From CAVUDO01 sp963740255 (lineage in GTDB: Bacteria; Actinomycetota; Actinomycetes; Mycobacteriales; Cryptosporangiaceae): a stretch of DNA of 64,000 nt. Position numbers and translations under genes: made by a program. The notes below the pieces were generated by a model that worked only from the letters and a program-made list of their open reading frames with translations, did not search any database and was not told the origin of the DNA. Positions 45,814 through 54,012 of the stretch are shown in pieces. Every line of letters begins with the position of its first letter. The first letter of the stretch is position 1. The stretch lies in NCBI GenBank assembly GCA_963740255.1, contig CAVUDO010000002.1, positions 1,178,001 through 1,242,000 of the forward strand, given 5' to 3'.

Positions 45814-46232
45814 CCCGCTACACCCTCGCCTGGGGCCACGACGACGCGGCCAGCACCGAACAACTGACGGTCGAAGTCACCACCGCGGCCGAACTCGACG
45901 CGGCATTGGACGGGGTCATCGCCTCAGCTGACCGTCCGCAGATGGTGGACATTTATCCGACCGAATGGACCGGCCTCGTCCCGCCAGGACTTCAACTCGG
46001 CATCGGCCATCCCGACCGCGCATTCGTCACGTTCGCTGACACGGAGGAATCGGCAGTAGCGTCAGACCCGGCATTGCCAGAATGGCCAGAGCCGGTCGGC
46101 TTCGACTACGGCGGACAATGGACCGAAGTGAACCCGAAACGACTCGGTGTCACACCCGAAACGGCACGTGAAGCAGCCCGCCAGTACATCCAGACGAGCC
46201 ACCGCCCGACGTGCGTTGAATGGCATCAATAA
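45810..46232 (+). CDS. Imm1-family immunity protein
   Basis: 140 residues; ATG overlaps the toxin stop. Imm1 pattern: N-terminal beta strand RYTLAWGHDD, AELDAALDGVI, LQLGIGHPDRAFVTF, and C-terminal VTPETAREAARQYI. Imm1 proteins neutralise deaminase-type toxins, so this fits the preceding gene. Last gene of the unit; strong hairpins follow. Confidence 0.88.
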   Translation: MTRYTLAWGHDDAASTEQLTVEVTTAAELDAALDGVIASADRPQMVDIYPTEWTGLVPPGLQLGIGHPDRAFVTFADTEESAVASDPALPEWPEPVGFDYGGQWTEVNPKRLGVTPETAREAARQYIQTSHRPTCVEWHQ

Positions 46233-46273
46233 CGCCGGCTGGAAATACGGAAACGCATACTCGCGCCCCCACA

Positions 46274-46319
46274 CCGCTTCGGGCGGCACAGCCCGGAGGG
46301 GCCGTGCCGCCCGAAGCGG
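46274..46319. terminator. Hairpin downstream of the immunity gene
   Basis: Perfect 16-bp stem (left CCGCTTCGGGCGGCAC) around a 14-base loop, 42 bases past the imm1 stop. No U tract. First of two strong hairpins in the 758-base gap 46,233-46,990, which otherwise shows only the 12-bp repeats. Confidence 0.7.
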
Positions 46320-46363
46320 TCCAGGATTGTCTAAGCGGCCGGATGGCCCATACGCGTCGGCGA

Positions 46364-46420
46364 TCCAGGCGCAGGAGCCGGGCCAGGGTGCGCCACCCTG
46401 GCCCGGCTCCTACGCCTGGA
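46364..46420. terminator. Very long hairpin (27-bp stem, 3-base loop)
   Basis: Left arm 46364-46390 and right arm 46394-46420 pair with a single mismatch; the inner 18 pairs (AGGAGCCGGGCCAGGGTG and complement) are perfect. Might be a bidirectional terminator, or a cruciform used by the element. Confidence 0.6.
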
Positions 46421-46710
46421 CCGGCACCGCCGACCCGTCTGCGCCGGCACGGACACGCAGCGAGTCCTCCGCGCTGGCCGTGAACCGGCGGGGCGCAGGA
46501 TCTAACGACGTTTCCAACGAGAGTTCTCTAGTCGGTTCCGCGTGCGCAGAACACGTGGGTGAACCGGCGCCTTGAACACACCCCTACCCGCAGGCCAACG
46601 CCGTGCCGAACTGCGGCCGACCGTGCCCGACTGATACTCCGTATCACCCTGCGCGCGGCTACCGCCGGGGCCGCCAGACGGCGGCGATGACTGCCCAGGT
46701 TGGGGTGGGT

Positions 46711-46758
46711 CCCTCAGTGGGGCGTTCACTGGGCCCCTCACTGGGTCCCTCAGTGGGG
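46711..46758. repeat. Four 12-bp repeats with TCASTGGG core
   Basis: TCA(G/C)TGGG occurs at 46714, 46726, 46738 and 46750, an exact 12-base period. Similar CACTGGG motifs recur singly near 46,826 and 46,938. They lie downstream of the recombinase gene. Iteron-like; function unknown. Confidence 0.65.
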
Positions 46759-48141
46759 TTAGAGAACCCTATTGAAAGGCCCACCCTCAACCGGCCGTAT
46801 CCGCACGTCAACGGCCGTGCAGTCACTGGGTGCCCCGGCCCCGACTGGTGAACTACCAGTCATCCGCGGGGCGGCGTACGCGGGCTGCGCGTCGGTGTGG
46901 CACCACACCGACAAGCCGTACAGGGTTGGGGCACTCACTGGATCGCCTTGGGACCACCGCACATCCCCGCCCCGGAAGGGCGCTCGCTCGCTACGCATGG
47001 TCGGGACCGAAGCGCCAGGTCCAGTCCAGGCGGTGCGCGCCGAAGGGCTGCGGTTGGGTGCCCTTGCCCACGGGCAGGAGTTTGATCTGCGCGATGGTGC
47101 GGATGATCTCCCGCTTGACCGCCACGTCCTCACCGAGCGCGGCCCACGCCTTGACGGCTTCTGGGCCGATCCGTCCGCGCAGGACCGGGGGGACGCCGGC
47201 TTCGGCGGCGGCCTGCTCGTGTTGGGTGATCTGGTGCAGCAGGCCCTTCTCGGCGCGGGCGAAGGAGATCGCGGTCACGTCGCCGGTTTCGGCGAGTTTG
47301 CGCCAGTCCTCCAGCTCGGCGCGCAGGCGCTGGGCTTCGGCGCGGGCCCGGGAGATGTCCTCGTCGGCGGTGCCGGCCGAGAGCAGGTCGAAGACCTCTG
47401 GGCGGGACAGCCACGCCACGACGGTGCGTTCGACGTACTCGTCGAGGAACTGCATCTTCACCGCGCAGCAGCGCCGGTCCAGACACGAGTACACCTGCCC
47501 CGACCAGCCGCGCCGGTTGACGTGGTTCAGCGACAGCGGCCCGCCGCACTTGCCGCACCGCACGAGGTAGGACAGCAGGTAGTGCGCCCGCGCCGGCCGC
47601 CAGGTGGTGCGCGCCGGGTCCTCCAGCAGCCGCACGCACGCCCAGTACGTCTCCTCGTCCACCAGCCCCGACCAGCAGCCGTCCCCGATGACCTCACCGC
47701 GCAGGACCCGCTTGCCGATGTAGGCAGGGTTCATCGCGATCTTGCGCACGATGCCTCGCCGCCACACCCCGCCCTGGGACGCCGGCACCCCCCGGGTGTT
47801 GAAGTCCTGCTCGATCACGATCAGCGGGTCACCGGCCGCGACCCGGGCGAAGACCTCCCGGACGATCCCGGCCTTGGTGTACTCGGTCACCGACCCGTCC
47901 GCCGCGGTCGCGGTCCGGACCTCGGTGTCGGCCTCCTGCCGCAGGAACGCCCGCGTCCGCTCGTCGTAGAACCGCTGGTACCCGTACGTGACCTTCCCGT
48001 GTGGACGCCCGGCTTCGGCCGCGCCGACGATGCCCCGGAGCACGTTGTCCCGGATCGAGTCGGCCACCCATTCGGCCTGCACCGCCTGGAAGCCCAGCAT
48101 CATCCGGTCGTTCTTGTCCCGCAGGTCGTACAGCACCCCGC

Positions 48142-49496
48142 CAGGGGCTCGGCAAAGTTGATTCGGCTGTTATGTGAGTAGTGGGAGGACTCGGGTGGGG
48201 TGCCGGCTGATGTGGCGGCAGGCGGCGGCGATGTTGGGTGCTCCGGTGAGTCGGTGGGTGCTGACGGCGAGGTTGCGCAGGGTGGCCATCACGGCTGGTC
48301 CGTTTCTGGTGCGGATCTGGGAGTGGTCCTCGGCGAAGACGACGTCGCGGATCCAGTGCAGCCGGTTCTCGATTCCCCAGTGCGCCCGGATCGCGTCGGC
48401 GAGCTGATCGGCGCGGATCTGGTGCCAGGTCAGGTCGGTGATCGCGTAGACGGTCTGGGTGCGCCACTTGCGGGTCGTCAGGCAGCGTCGTCTGCGGGTG
48501 AGCTGGATCGCGAGGCGGGCGTGGGGGAATCTGATGCCGGCAGTGACCGCGGTGAGTTTGAGGGTTCGGGTCTCGGCCCGGCCGTGGCCTTTGTCGTGGG
48601 TGCGGTCCACGGCGGGGATCTGGGCCCAGGGCAGGTCCTGTAGTTCCCGTTGCAGCTTGGGGTGGTTGCCTTTGACGGTCAGCAGGTAGTGCGCGCCACG
48701 ACCAATCAGGTACTCCGCGTGGCGGTGCTGGGTGTGCAGCGCATCAGCGGTGACGACCGCGTCGGTGATGTCGATGCGGTCGAGCAGCGGCGCGAAAGCG
48801 TTGATCTCGTTGGTCTTGCCCTCGACCACGGTCTGGCCCAGGACTGTTCCGCTGGCCTGCCCGAATGCCGCGAGCAGGTGCACCGCCGGGCCGGTGGGTC
48901 CGCGGGCCCCGCGGGCGCTCTTGCCGTCCACGGCGATCACCCCGACCGCAAGCGCTGCCCGCCCGACCGCGCCAGGTGCCTGCGTCGCAGCCGCGGATCG
49001 GGCGGCCAGCCAGGCCGAGACGATCCCGTCGAGGACTTCGGCGTCGACGTCCTGCAAAGTACGGCGAATCGTGGACTCGCTCGGCGCTACCCGCCTCACA
49101 CCGAGCCGGACCCGTACCCCGACGGGCAAGTCGTGGGCCCACTCGGCGATCCCGACGTAGGTCCGGGCCCCGGCGAGCACCGCGCACACCGCGACCCCCA
49201 GAACCGCGACGAGACAGTGCCGCACCCCGCGCCGCGCCCGCGGATCGGGCACCGCCGCCAACGCGGCCAGCAGATCGCCCGGAACCCGATCATCACCGAC
49301 CCGGGCCGGCCCGGCCCGGGCAGCAAGAACAGACATCGGAAAGATGGGCAAGCGGACACGGCGACTCGCTCCGGTGCTCGGGCTGGCGTAGGAACCGCCA
49401 TGATCACCAGCAGCGCCGTGTCCGCGCCGCTTCTACCCCATCACCGGCGTGTCAGCCCGCAGACACACCGCAACCCACGACTTTGCCGGAGCCCTG
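48142..49496 (-). mobile_element. ISAs1-family insertion sequence, 1,355 bp
   Basis: Terminal inverted repeats are CAGGGGCTCGGCAAAGTTG (48142-48160) and, on the minus strand, CAGGGCTCCGGCAAAGTCG (49478-49496): 19 bases, three mismatches. A 10-bp target duplication AGCACCCCGC flanks it (48132-48141 and 49497-49506). One transposase gene inside. The duplication is exact, so insertion is recent or the site unselected. Confidence 0.93.
48170..49336 (-). CDS. ISAs1-family transposase
   Basis: 388 residues from ATG 49336 (a TTG at 49351 is in frame). N-terminal DDE_Tnp_1-associated region (AVPDPRARRGVRHCLVAVLG, SESTIRRTLQ), catalytic Asp in AVDGKSARGA, second Asp in VVTADALHTQ, and Glu in HWGIENRLHWIRDVVFAED. 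Intact and at full family length, so the IS may still be active. Confidence 0.93.
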   Translation of the reverse strand: MSVLAARAGPARVGDDRVPGDLLAALAAVPDPRARRGVRHCLVAVLGVAVCAVLAGARTYVGIAEWAHDLPVGVRVRLGVRRVAPSESTIRRTLQDVDAEVLDGIVSAWLAARSAAATQAPGAVGRAALAVGVIAVDGKSARGARGPTGPAVHLLAAFGQASGTVLGQTVVEGKTNEINAFAPLLDRIDITDAVVTADALHTQHRHAEYLIGRGAHYLLTVKGNHPKLQRELQDLPWAQIPAVDRTHDKGHGRAETRTLKLTAVTAGIRFPHARLAIQLTRRRRCLTTRKWRTQTVYAITDLTWHQIRADQLADAIRAHWGIENRLHWIRDVVFAEDHSQIRTRNGPAVMATLRNLAVSTHRLTGAPNIAAACRHISRHPTRVLPLLT

Positions 49497-49951
49497 AGCA
49501 CCCCGCCGACGTGCCAGAAGAACAACCCGACCTCACTGCACAGGTCCCGGATCTGCGCGAACACCGCCAGGTCGCGTTCCTTGCGGCTGATCTCCCACAA
49601 CACCAACACGTCGCCCTTACCGGCCCGGATCGCCGCGACCAGCAAGTCGAATTCCTTGCGTTCCTTCGTCGCGTACCGGCTCCCCGACAACGCGTTGTCG
49701 GTGAACGAACCCGCATCTGCCCAGCCGTTCCGGTTCACCTCAGCCAGGTTCAACGCGCCCTGATCCCCGACCGACTTGCCCTGCCCCTTCTTGTCCTGAC
49801 TCGCCCGCTGATACCGCAACGCCCGCACATCACCACCACCGGCCAACAACGCCGCCTTCGTATCCCACCGCACCCGCCGCACCACCGTCGCGCGCATAGC
49901 GCTCACCCCTCACCACCGGGGCCGTCCGGCCCCACACCACCAATCTAGCAT

Positions 49952-50383
49952 CTAACGACCCTTGACTGTGCCGACCGAGCAACCCAGCACCTCGGCGGCC
50001 TCTACCTCGCTGAGGTCCTCGAAGTAACGCAGCACCAGCGCCGCACGTTGCCGCGGGGCCAGTCGGCCCAGCGCCTGCCGGACACTCACCGCCAACGCGA
50101 CGTTCGGGGCGAAGTCCGGCACGTCCCGGTCGGGCGGTACTGGCCGCGGCTCGACCCGCAACATCCGGTTGCGTCGCCACCACGACACGTGCTGCCGGTA
50201 CAACGCCCGCCGGACGTAGGCGTCCGGGGCGCCGCCCGCGACCACCCGCTCCCAGTGCCGGGCCACGGAGATCAGCGCGTTCTGGGTCAGATCCTCGGCC
50301 AATTGCCGGTCACCGGTGAGCAGATAGGCGACCCGGGACAGGGTCGCGAACCGTGCCGCCACGTATGCCTCGAAGAACTCCAT
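49952..50383 (-). pseudogene. SigE-family ECF sigma factor, truncated at region 4.2 by the element
   Basis: 143 residues from ATG 50383 (GGAGG upstream). Region 2: LSRVAYLLTGDRQLAEDLTQNAL; region 4: ALGRLAPRQRAALVLRYFEDLS and EVLGCSVGTVKGR, then stop. The recognition helix ends after GTVK; the true continuation SQVRDALARMR is at 33,718-33,804. Rejoined length is 166 residues, normal for the family. As it stands, the factor should not bind -35 DNA properly. Confidence 0.92.
49961..49969 (-). other. Attachment junction, right end of the integrated element
   Basis: On the minus strand ACAGTCAAG, entered from sigma sequence TCGGTCGGC and left into GGTCGTTAG, which ends the truncated sigma frame three codons later. 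Pairs with 33,796-33,804. Confidence 0.75.
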
Positions 50384-50671
50384 TGACACCTCCTGACCCT
50401 CTACACGCCACGCATGCCCGCGACGGAGGGGTGGGCCGACGGCATGGTGACAGAAGGGTGATCTGGACTGGGTCCTGAATTGGTTCAATGCGAACACTTG
50501 TGGATCTTGGCGACTAATGCTGATACTCGTGGTGTCTCGGCATCGGTACTGACGCATCGGTCCATCATGGACACCCCACCCGCGGGTCGGTGCGGCCAGA
50601 TCCCCGCCAGCGCCGGGCCGCTCCCCGGACCCGTCAACCGGGCAGGTCCACACCCACCACGGGAGACCACC

Positions 50672-51762
50672 ATGCGACTCACCAAGTCCACGTCCCGGCG
50701 CTCCTTAGCCATAGCCGGCGCCACCGTCCTGGCCCTCGGCACGCTGTTAGGTGCGCCCAGCGCCAGGCCGCCCAGGCCGCACCGGCCGCACCCGGCGCCT
50801 CCGTCGACGCGGTCACGATGAAGGGCGAAGCAGCCGCGGCCGCCGCCGACCGGCTCGGATCCCGCACCGCGGGCAGCTACCTCGACGGCAACGGGCAGAT
50901 GGTCGTCACCGTCACCGACGAGGCCGCCGCCGAACAGGTGCGCGCCAGCGGCGCCGTCCCGAAGTTCGTCGCCCGCAGCGGAGCCCAGCTCCAGGAGGCG
51001 ACAGACGCCCTCGACCGGACCGCCCGGATCGCGGGTACCGCATGGTCGGTGGACCCCGCGTCCAACCAGGTTCTCGTCTCGGTCGACTCCACCGTGACCG
51101 GCGCGAAGCTCGCCAAGATCAGGGCAGCCGTGGCGCGGCTGGGCGACGCGGCCCGGATCGAGAGCATGTCCGGCTCGCTGTCCGCGAGGATCCGCGGCGG
51201 CGACGCGATCTACGCACAGGGCGGCGGACGCTGCTCGCTCGGCTTCAACGTCCGCAACACCGCCGGCACGTACTCCTTCCTCACGGCCGGACACTGCACC
51301 AACATCGCCGCGAACTGGTACGCCAACTCCGGCCAGACCAGCCTGCTCGGCTCCCGGACCGGCACCAGCTTCCCGGGCAACGACTACGGCATCGTGCGGT
51401 TCGCGGCCGGCGTCTCCCACCCGGGCAGCGTGAACCTCTACAACGGCAGCGCGCAGGACATCACCCGGTCGGGCAACGCGTTCGTCGGCCAGGCCGTCAA
51501 GCGCAGCGGCAGCACCACCCGGGTGCGCAGCGGCTCGGTCACCGGCCTCAACGCCACGGTGAACTACGCCGAGGGCACGGTCACCGGCCTGATCCGGACC
51601 AACGTCTGCGCCGAAGGCGGCGACAGCGGCGGTTCGCTGTTCGCCGGCACCACCGCACTGGGTCTGACCTCGGGCGGTAGCGGCAACTGCACGTTCGGCG
51701 GCACCACGTTCTTCCAGCCCGTCACCGAGGCGCTGAGCCGTTACGGCGTCAGCGTGTACTGA
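50672..51762 (+). CDS. Secreted streptogrisin-like serine protease (S1), frameshifted
   Basis: About 363 residues if one C is added near 50,760-50,766. Signal peptide RLTKSTSRRSLAIAGATVLAL ends ...GAPSA, then the other frame continues QAAQAAPAAPGAS. An alpha-lytic-type pro-region (about 50-180) leads to the mature protease GGDAIYAQGGGRCSLGFNV with the triad His in TAGHC, Asp in NDYGIVRF, Ser in GDSGGSLF. Secreted; the pro-region assists folding. GGGAG precedes the ATG. Confidence 0.88.
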
Positions 51763-51769
51763 GCGCAGT

Positions 51770-51809
51770 GAGTTCGGGCCGTCGGACACCCCGTCCGGCG
51801 GCCCGACTC
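51770..51809. terminator. Hairpin between protease and cystathionine lyase-like genes
   Basis: CGGGCCGTCGGAC (51775-51787) pairs with GTCCGGCGGCCCG (51793-51805) through 13 positions including one G-U; extra pairing outside. Convergent genes on both sides. Confidence 0.6.
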
Positions 51810-51859
51810 GTGCGCCGGACGTCGCGCGGACCCCGAGAGCGACGCGGGCGCCGAGCCGC

Positions 51860-53002
51860 TCAGGGCGTGCGGGCGGCGTCCAGCGCGGCGGTGAGATCGG
51901 CCACCAGGTCGGCGGTGTCCTCGATCCCGCAGGAGATCCGGACGAACCCGGGCGCCACCCCGTCGCCGCCCCACTGAGCCCGCCGGTCGACCGTGCTGAG
52001 GGTGCCGCCGAAGCTGGTGGCCGCCGTGAACAGCGTCGACGTGGCGAGCACCCGCTCCACGTGGTCGGCGTCTGGCAGCGTGCAGGACAACACCCCGCCG
52101 AAGCGGTGCATCTGCCGGGAGGCGAGCCCGAAACCGGGATCGCCCGGCAGACCCGGGTACCGCACGGACGTGACCTCGGGACGACCGGCCAGCACCTCGG
52201 CCAATGCCAGCGCGTTCTCGGCCTGCCGGGCCAGCCGAAGGTCGAGGGTGGACAGCGAGCGGTGCACCAGCCAGGTCTCGAACGGGCCGGGAATCGCGCC
52301 GGAGAGCCGGCGCCAGGCGCGGATCCGGGCGGCCACCGCGGGATCGGCCGCGGTGACGTGCCCGTAGAGCAGGTCGCTGTGCCCGGCCACCGCCTTGGTG
52401 TCGCTGGCCACCACGAGATCGGCGCCCAGCTCGATCGGACGCTGACCCAGCGGCGTCGCGGTGGTGTTGTCGACCGCGAACAGGGCGCCGGCGGTGTGCG
52501 AGGCGGCCGCGGCCGCGGCCAGGTCGCAGACGTCCATCCCGGGGTTGCTCGGCGTCTCCACCAGCACCAGGGCGGCACCGTCCACGTCGTACGGACCCAC
52601 CGTGGGCATCTCCCGGACCGTCACCCCGAACGCCGCCAGCCGGTCGGCGGCCAGGGCCCGGGTGACGTAGTACCCGTCGGCCGGCACCACCACGGTGTCG
52701 CCGGTCTTCAGCAGCGCGAAGAACATCGCCGAGACCGCGGCCATGCCGGACGGGAAGACCACGGCGTGGCCACCGTCCAGTTCCCCGAATGCCTGCTCCA
52801 GGTCGGTCCAGGTCGGGTTGGCGTCCCGGCCGTAGAAAAGCGGCTCGCCGTCGGCCGGTGACGGCCCGCGCAGGTGGTACGGCGCGGCGAACACCGGCCC
52901 GGCGTGCAGCGGCGTGCCGACGGCCGGCACGGAAGCTCCCGTGTGGACCGCCCGGGTGCCGTCCGCCCGGGTGCCGTCCGCCCGCCTGGAGGCGTCGGTC
53001 AC
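51860..53002 (-). CDS. Cystathionine gamma-lyase/synthase-like PLP enzyme
   Basis: 380 residues from GTG 53002, overlapping the gpsA stop (GTGA). Cys/Met-metabolism PLP family: FPSGMAAVSA, TPSNPGMDVCD, VDNTTATPLGQRP and the PLP lysine in SDTKAVAGHSDLLYG. C-terminal SFGGTLSTVDRRAQW fits a cystathionine gamma-lyase. Found beside gpsA in related genomes. Confidence 0.88.
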   Translation of the reverse strand: MTDASRRADGTRADGTRAVHTGASVPAVGTPLHAGPVFAAPYHLRGPSPADGEPLFYGRDANPTWTDLEQAFGELDGGHAVVFPSGMAAVSAMFFALLKTGDTVVVPADGYYVTRALAADRLAAFGVTVREMPTVGPYDVDGAALVLVETPSNPGMDVCDLAAAAAASHTAGALFAVDNTTATPLGQRPIELGADLVVASDTKAVAGHSDLLYGHVTAADPAVAARIRAWRRLSGAIPGPFETWLVHRSLSTLDLRLARQAENALALAEVLAGRPEVTSVRYPGLPGDPGFGLASRQMHRFGGVLSCTLPDADHVERVLATSTLFTAATSFGGTLSTVDRRAQWGGDGVAPGFVRISCGIEDTADLVADLTAALDAARTP

Positions 53003-54012
53003 CGGCGGTGCTCGGAGGTGGTCTCGCGCCGCATCAGCTGGAGCAACGCCATCGCCGGCGGCACACCCTGGTGGCAGACCCGCACCACCTGCTCGGTGAT
53101 CGGCATCTCCACCCCGGCCTGGTAGGCCAGCTCCGAGATGGACAGGCACGACTTGACGCCCTCGGCGGTCTGGCCGGTGCCCGCCACCGCCTGCTCGATG
53201 CTCTCCCCCCGCCCCAGGCGCTCGCCCAGGCTGCGGTTGCGCGACAGCGGCGACGTGCAGGTGGCCACCAGGTCGCCGAGGCCGGCGAGCCCGGAGAACG
53301 TCAGCGGGTCGGCCCCGAAGGCCAGGCCCAGCCGGCTGGTCTCGGCCAGCCCCCGGGTGATCAGCGAGGCCTTGGTGTTGTCGCCGAACCCCATCCCCTC
53401 GGTCATGCCGCAGGCCAGCGCGATGACGTTCTTCACCGCACCGCCCAGTTCGCAGCCGACCACGTCGGTGTTGGTGTAGGGGCGGAGGTAGGCCGTGGTC
53501 GAGGCACGTTGGAGCAGTTCGGCCCGGGCCGGGTCGACGGAGGCGACCACCGTGGCCGCCGGCTGCTCGCGGGCTATCTCCTTGGCCAGGTTCGGCCCGC
53601 TGACCACGGCCACGCGGCGCGGGTCGACGCCGGTGACCTCGATGATCACCTCGCTCATCCGGCGGTGCGTGCCCAGCTCCACGCCCTTGGCCAGGCTGAC
53701 CAGCGTCGAGTCGTCGGCGATCGCCTCGACCCACAGCTCCAGGTTCGCCCGCAGGGTCTGGGACGGTACGGCCAGCACCACGATCTCGGCGCCGTCCAAC
53801 GCGTCCTTGGCGTCCACGGTCGCAGTGAGCCGGTCGGGCAGCCGGACGCCCGGCAGGTAGTCGGTGTTCTCCCGCTTCTCGTTGACCGCGGCGGCGACCT
53901 CCGGGCGGCGGGCCCACAACGTCACCTCGCCACCGGCGTCGGCGAGCACCTTCCCGTACGCGGTTCCCCAGGAGCCGGCACCGAGCACCGCCGCGCGCAG
54001 TCCCGCCGTCAC
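52999..54012 (-). CDS. gpsA: Glycerol-3-phosphate dehydrogenase [NAD(P)+]
   Basis: 337 residues from GTG 54012. Rossmann loop LGAGSWGTAYGKVLADAG, VPSQTLR, SGPNLAKEIA, and catalytic Lys in GGAVKNVIALACG; C-terminal FSGLAGLGDLVATC. Produces sn-glycerol-3-phosphate for phospholipids, feeding the plsC product upstream in the operon. Confidence 0.97.
   Translation of the reverse strand: MTAGLRAAVLGAGSWGTAYGKVLADAGGEVTLWARRPEVAAAVNEKRENTDYLPGVRLPDRLTATVDAKDALDGAEIVVLAVPSQTLRANLELWVEAIADDSTLVSLAKGVELGTHRRMSEVIIEVTGVDPRRVAVVSGPNLAKEIAREQPAATVVASVDPARAELLQRASTTAYLRPYTNTDVVGCELGGAVKNVIALACGMTEGMGFGDNTKASLITRGLAETSRLGLAFGADPLTFSGLAGLGDLVATCTSPLSRNRSLGERLGRGESIEQAVAGTGQTAEGVKSCLSISELAYQAGVEMPITEQVVRVCHQGVPPAMALLQLMRRETTSEHRR

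Larger units (their letters stand above)
46991..49906 (-). pseudogene. Large serine recombinase, interrupted by an ISAs1-family insertion
   Basis: Removing the IS (48142-49496) and one target copy gives 517 codons in one frame. The N-terminal piece (49,507-49,906) has the resolvase core LRYQRASQDKKGQGKSVGDQ with catalytic Ser, and SRKERDLAVFAQIRDLC. The C-terminal piece (46,991-48,141) has YDLRDKNDRMMLG, the recombinase domain, zinc-ribbon CGKCGGPL...CLDRRCC and a coiled coil. Start probably ATG 49906 or 49897. Being 50 bases from the right junction, it is the element's own integrase, now inactive. Confidence 0.9.
33796..49969. mobile_element. 16,165-bp integrative element inserted in a sigma-factor gene
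   Basis: Limits follow from the two halves of the sigma gene. Contents: epimerase, regulator, small resolvase-like protein, radical SAM/GHMP/phosphomutase cassette, lipoprotein, Cys-rich protein, replication-relaxation protein, DUF6244/deaminase/Imm1 unit, and a large serine recombinase at the right end within 50 bases of the junction. No FtsK-like translocase or relaxase is seen, so it is an integrative island or mobilizable element rather than a complete AICE. The recombinase is interrupted by an IS, so it is probably fixed. Confidence 0.85.

Noticed and set aside
33796..49969. Complete conjugative AICE
   Set aside because: No FtsK/SpoIIIE-type translocase, relaxase or spread genes could be found; only recombinase and a replication-relaxation protein are present.
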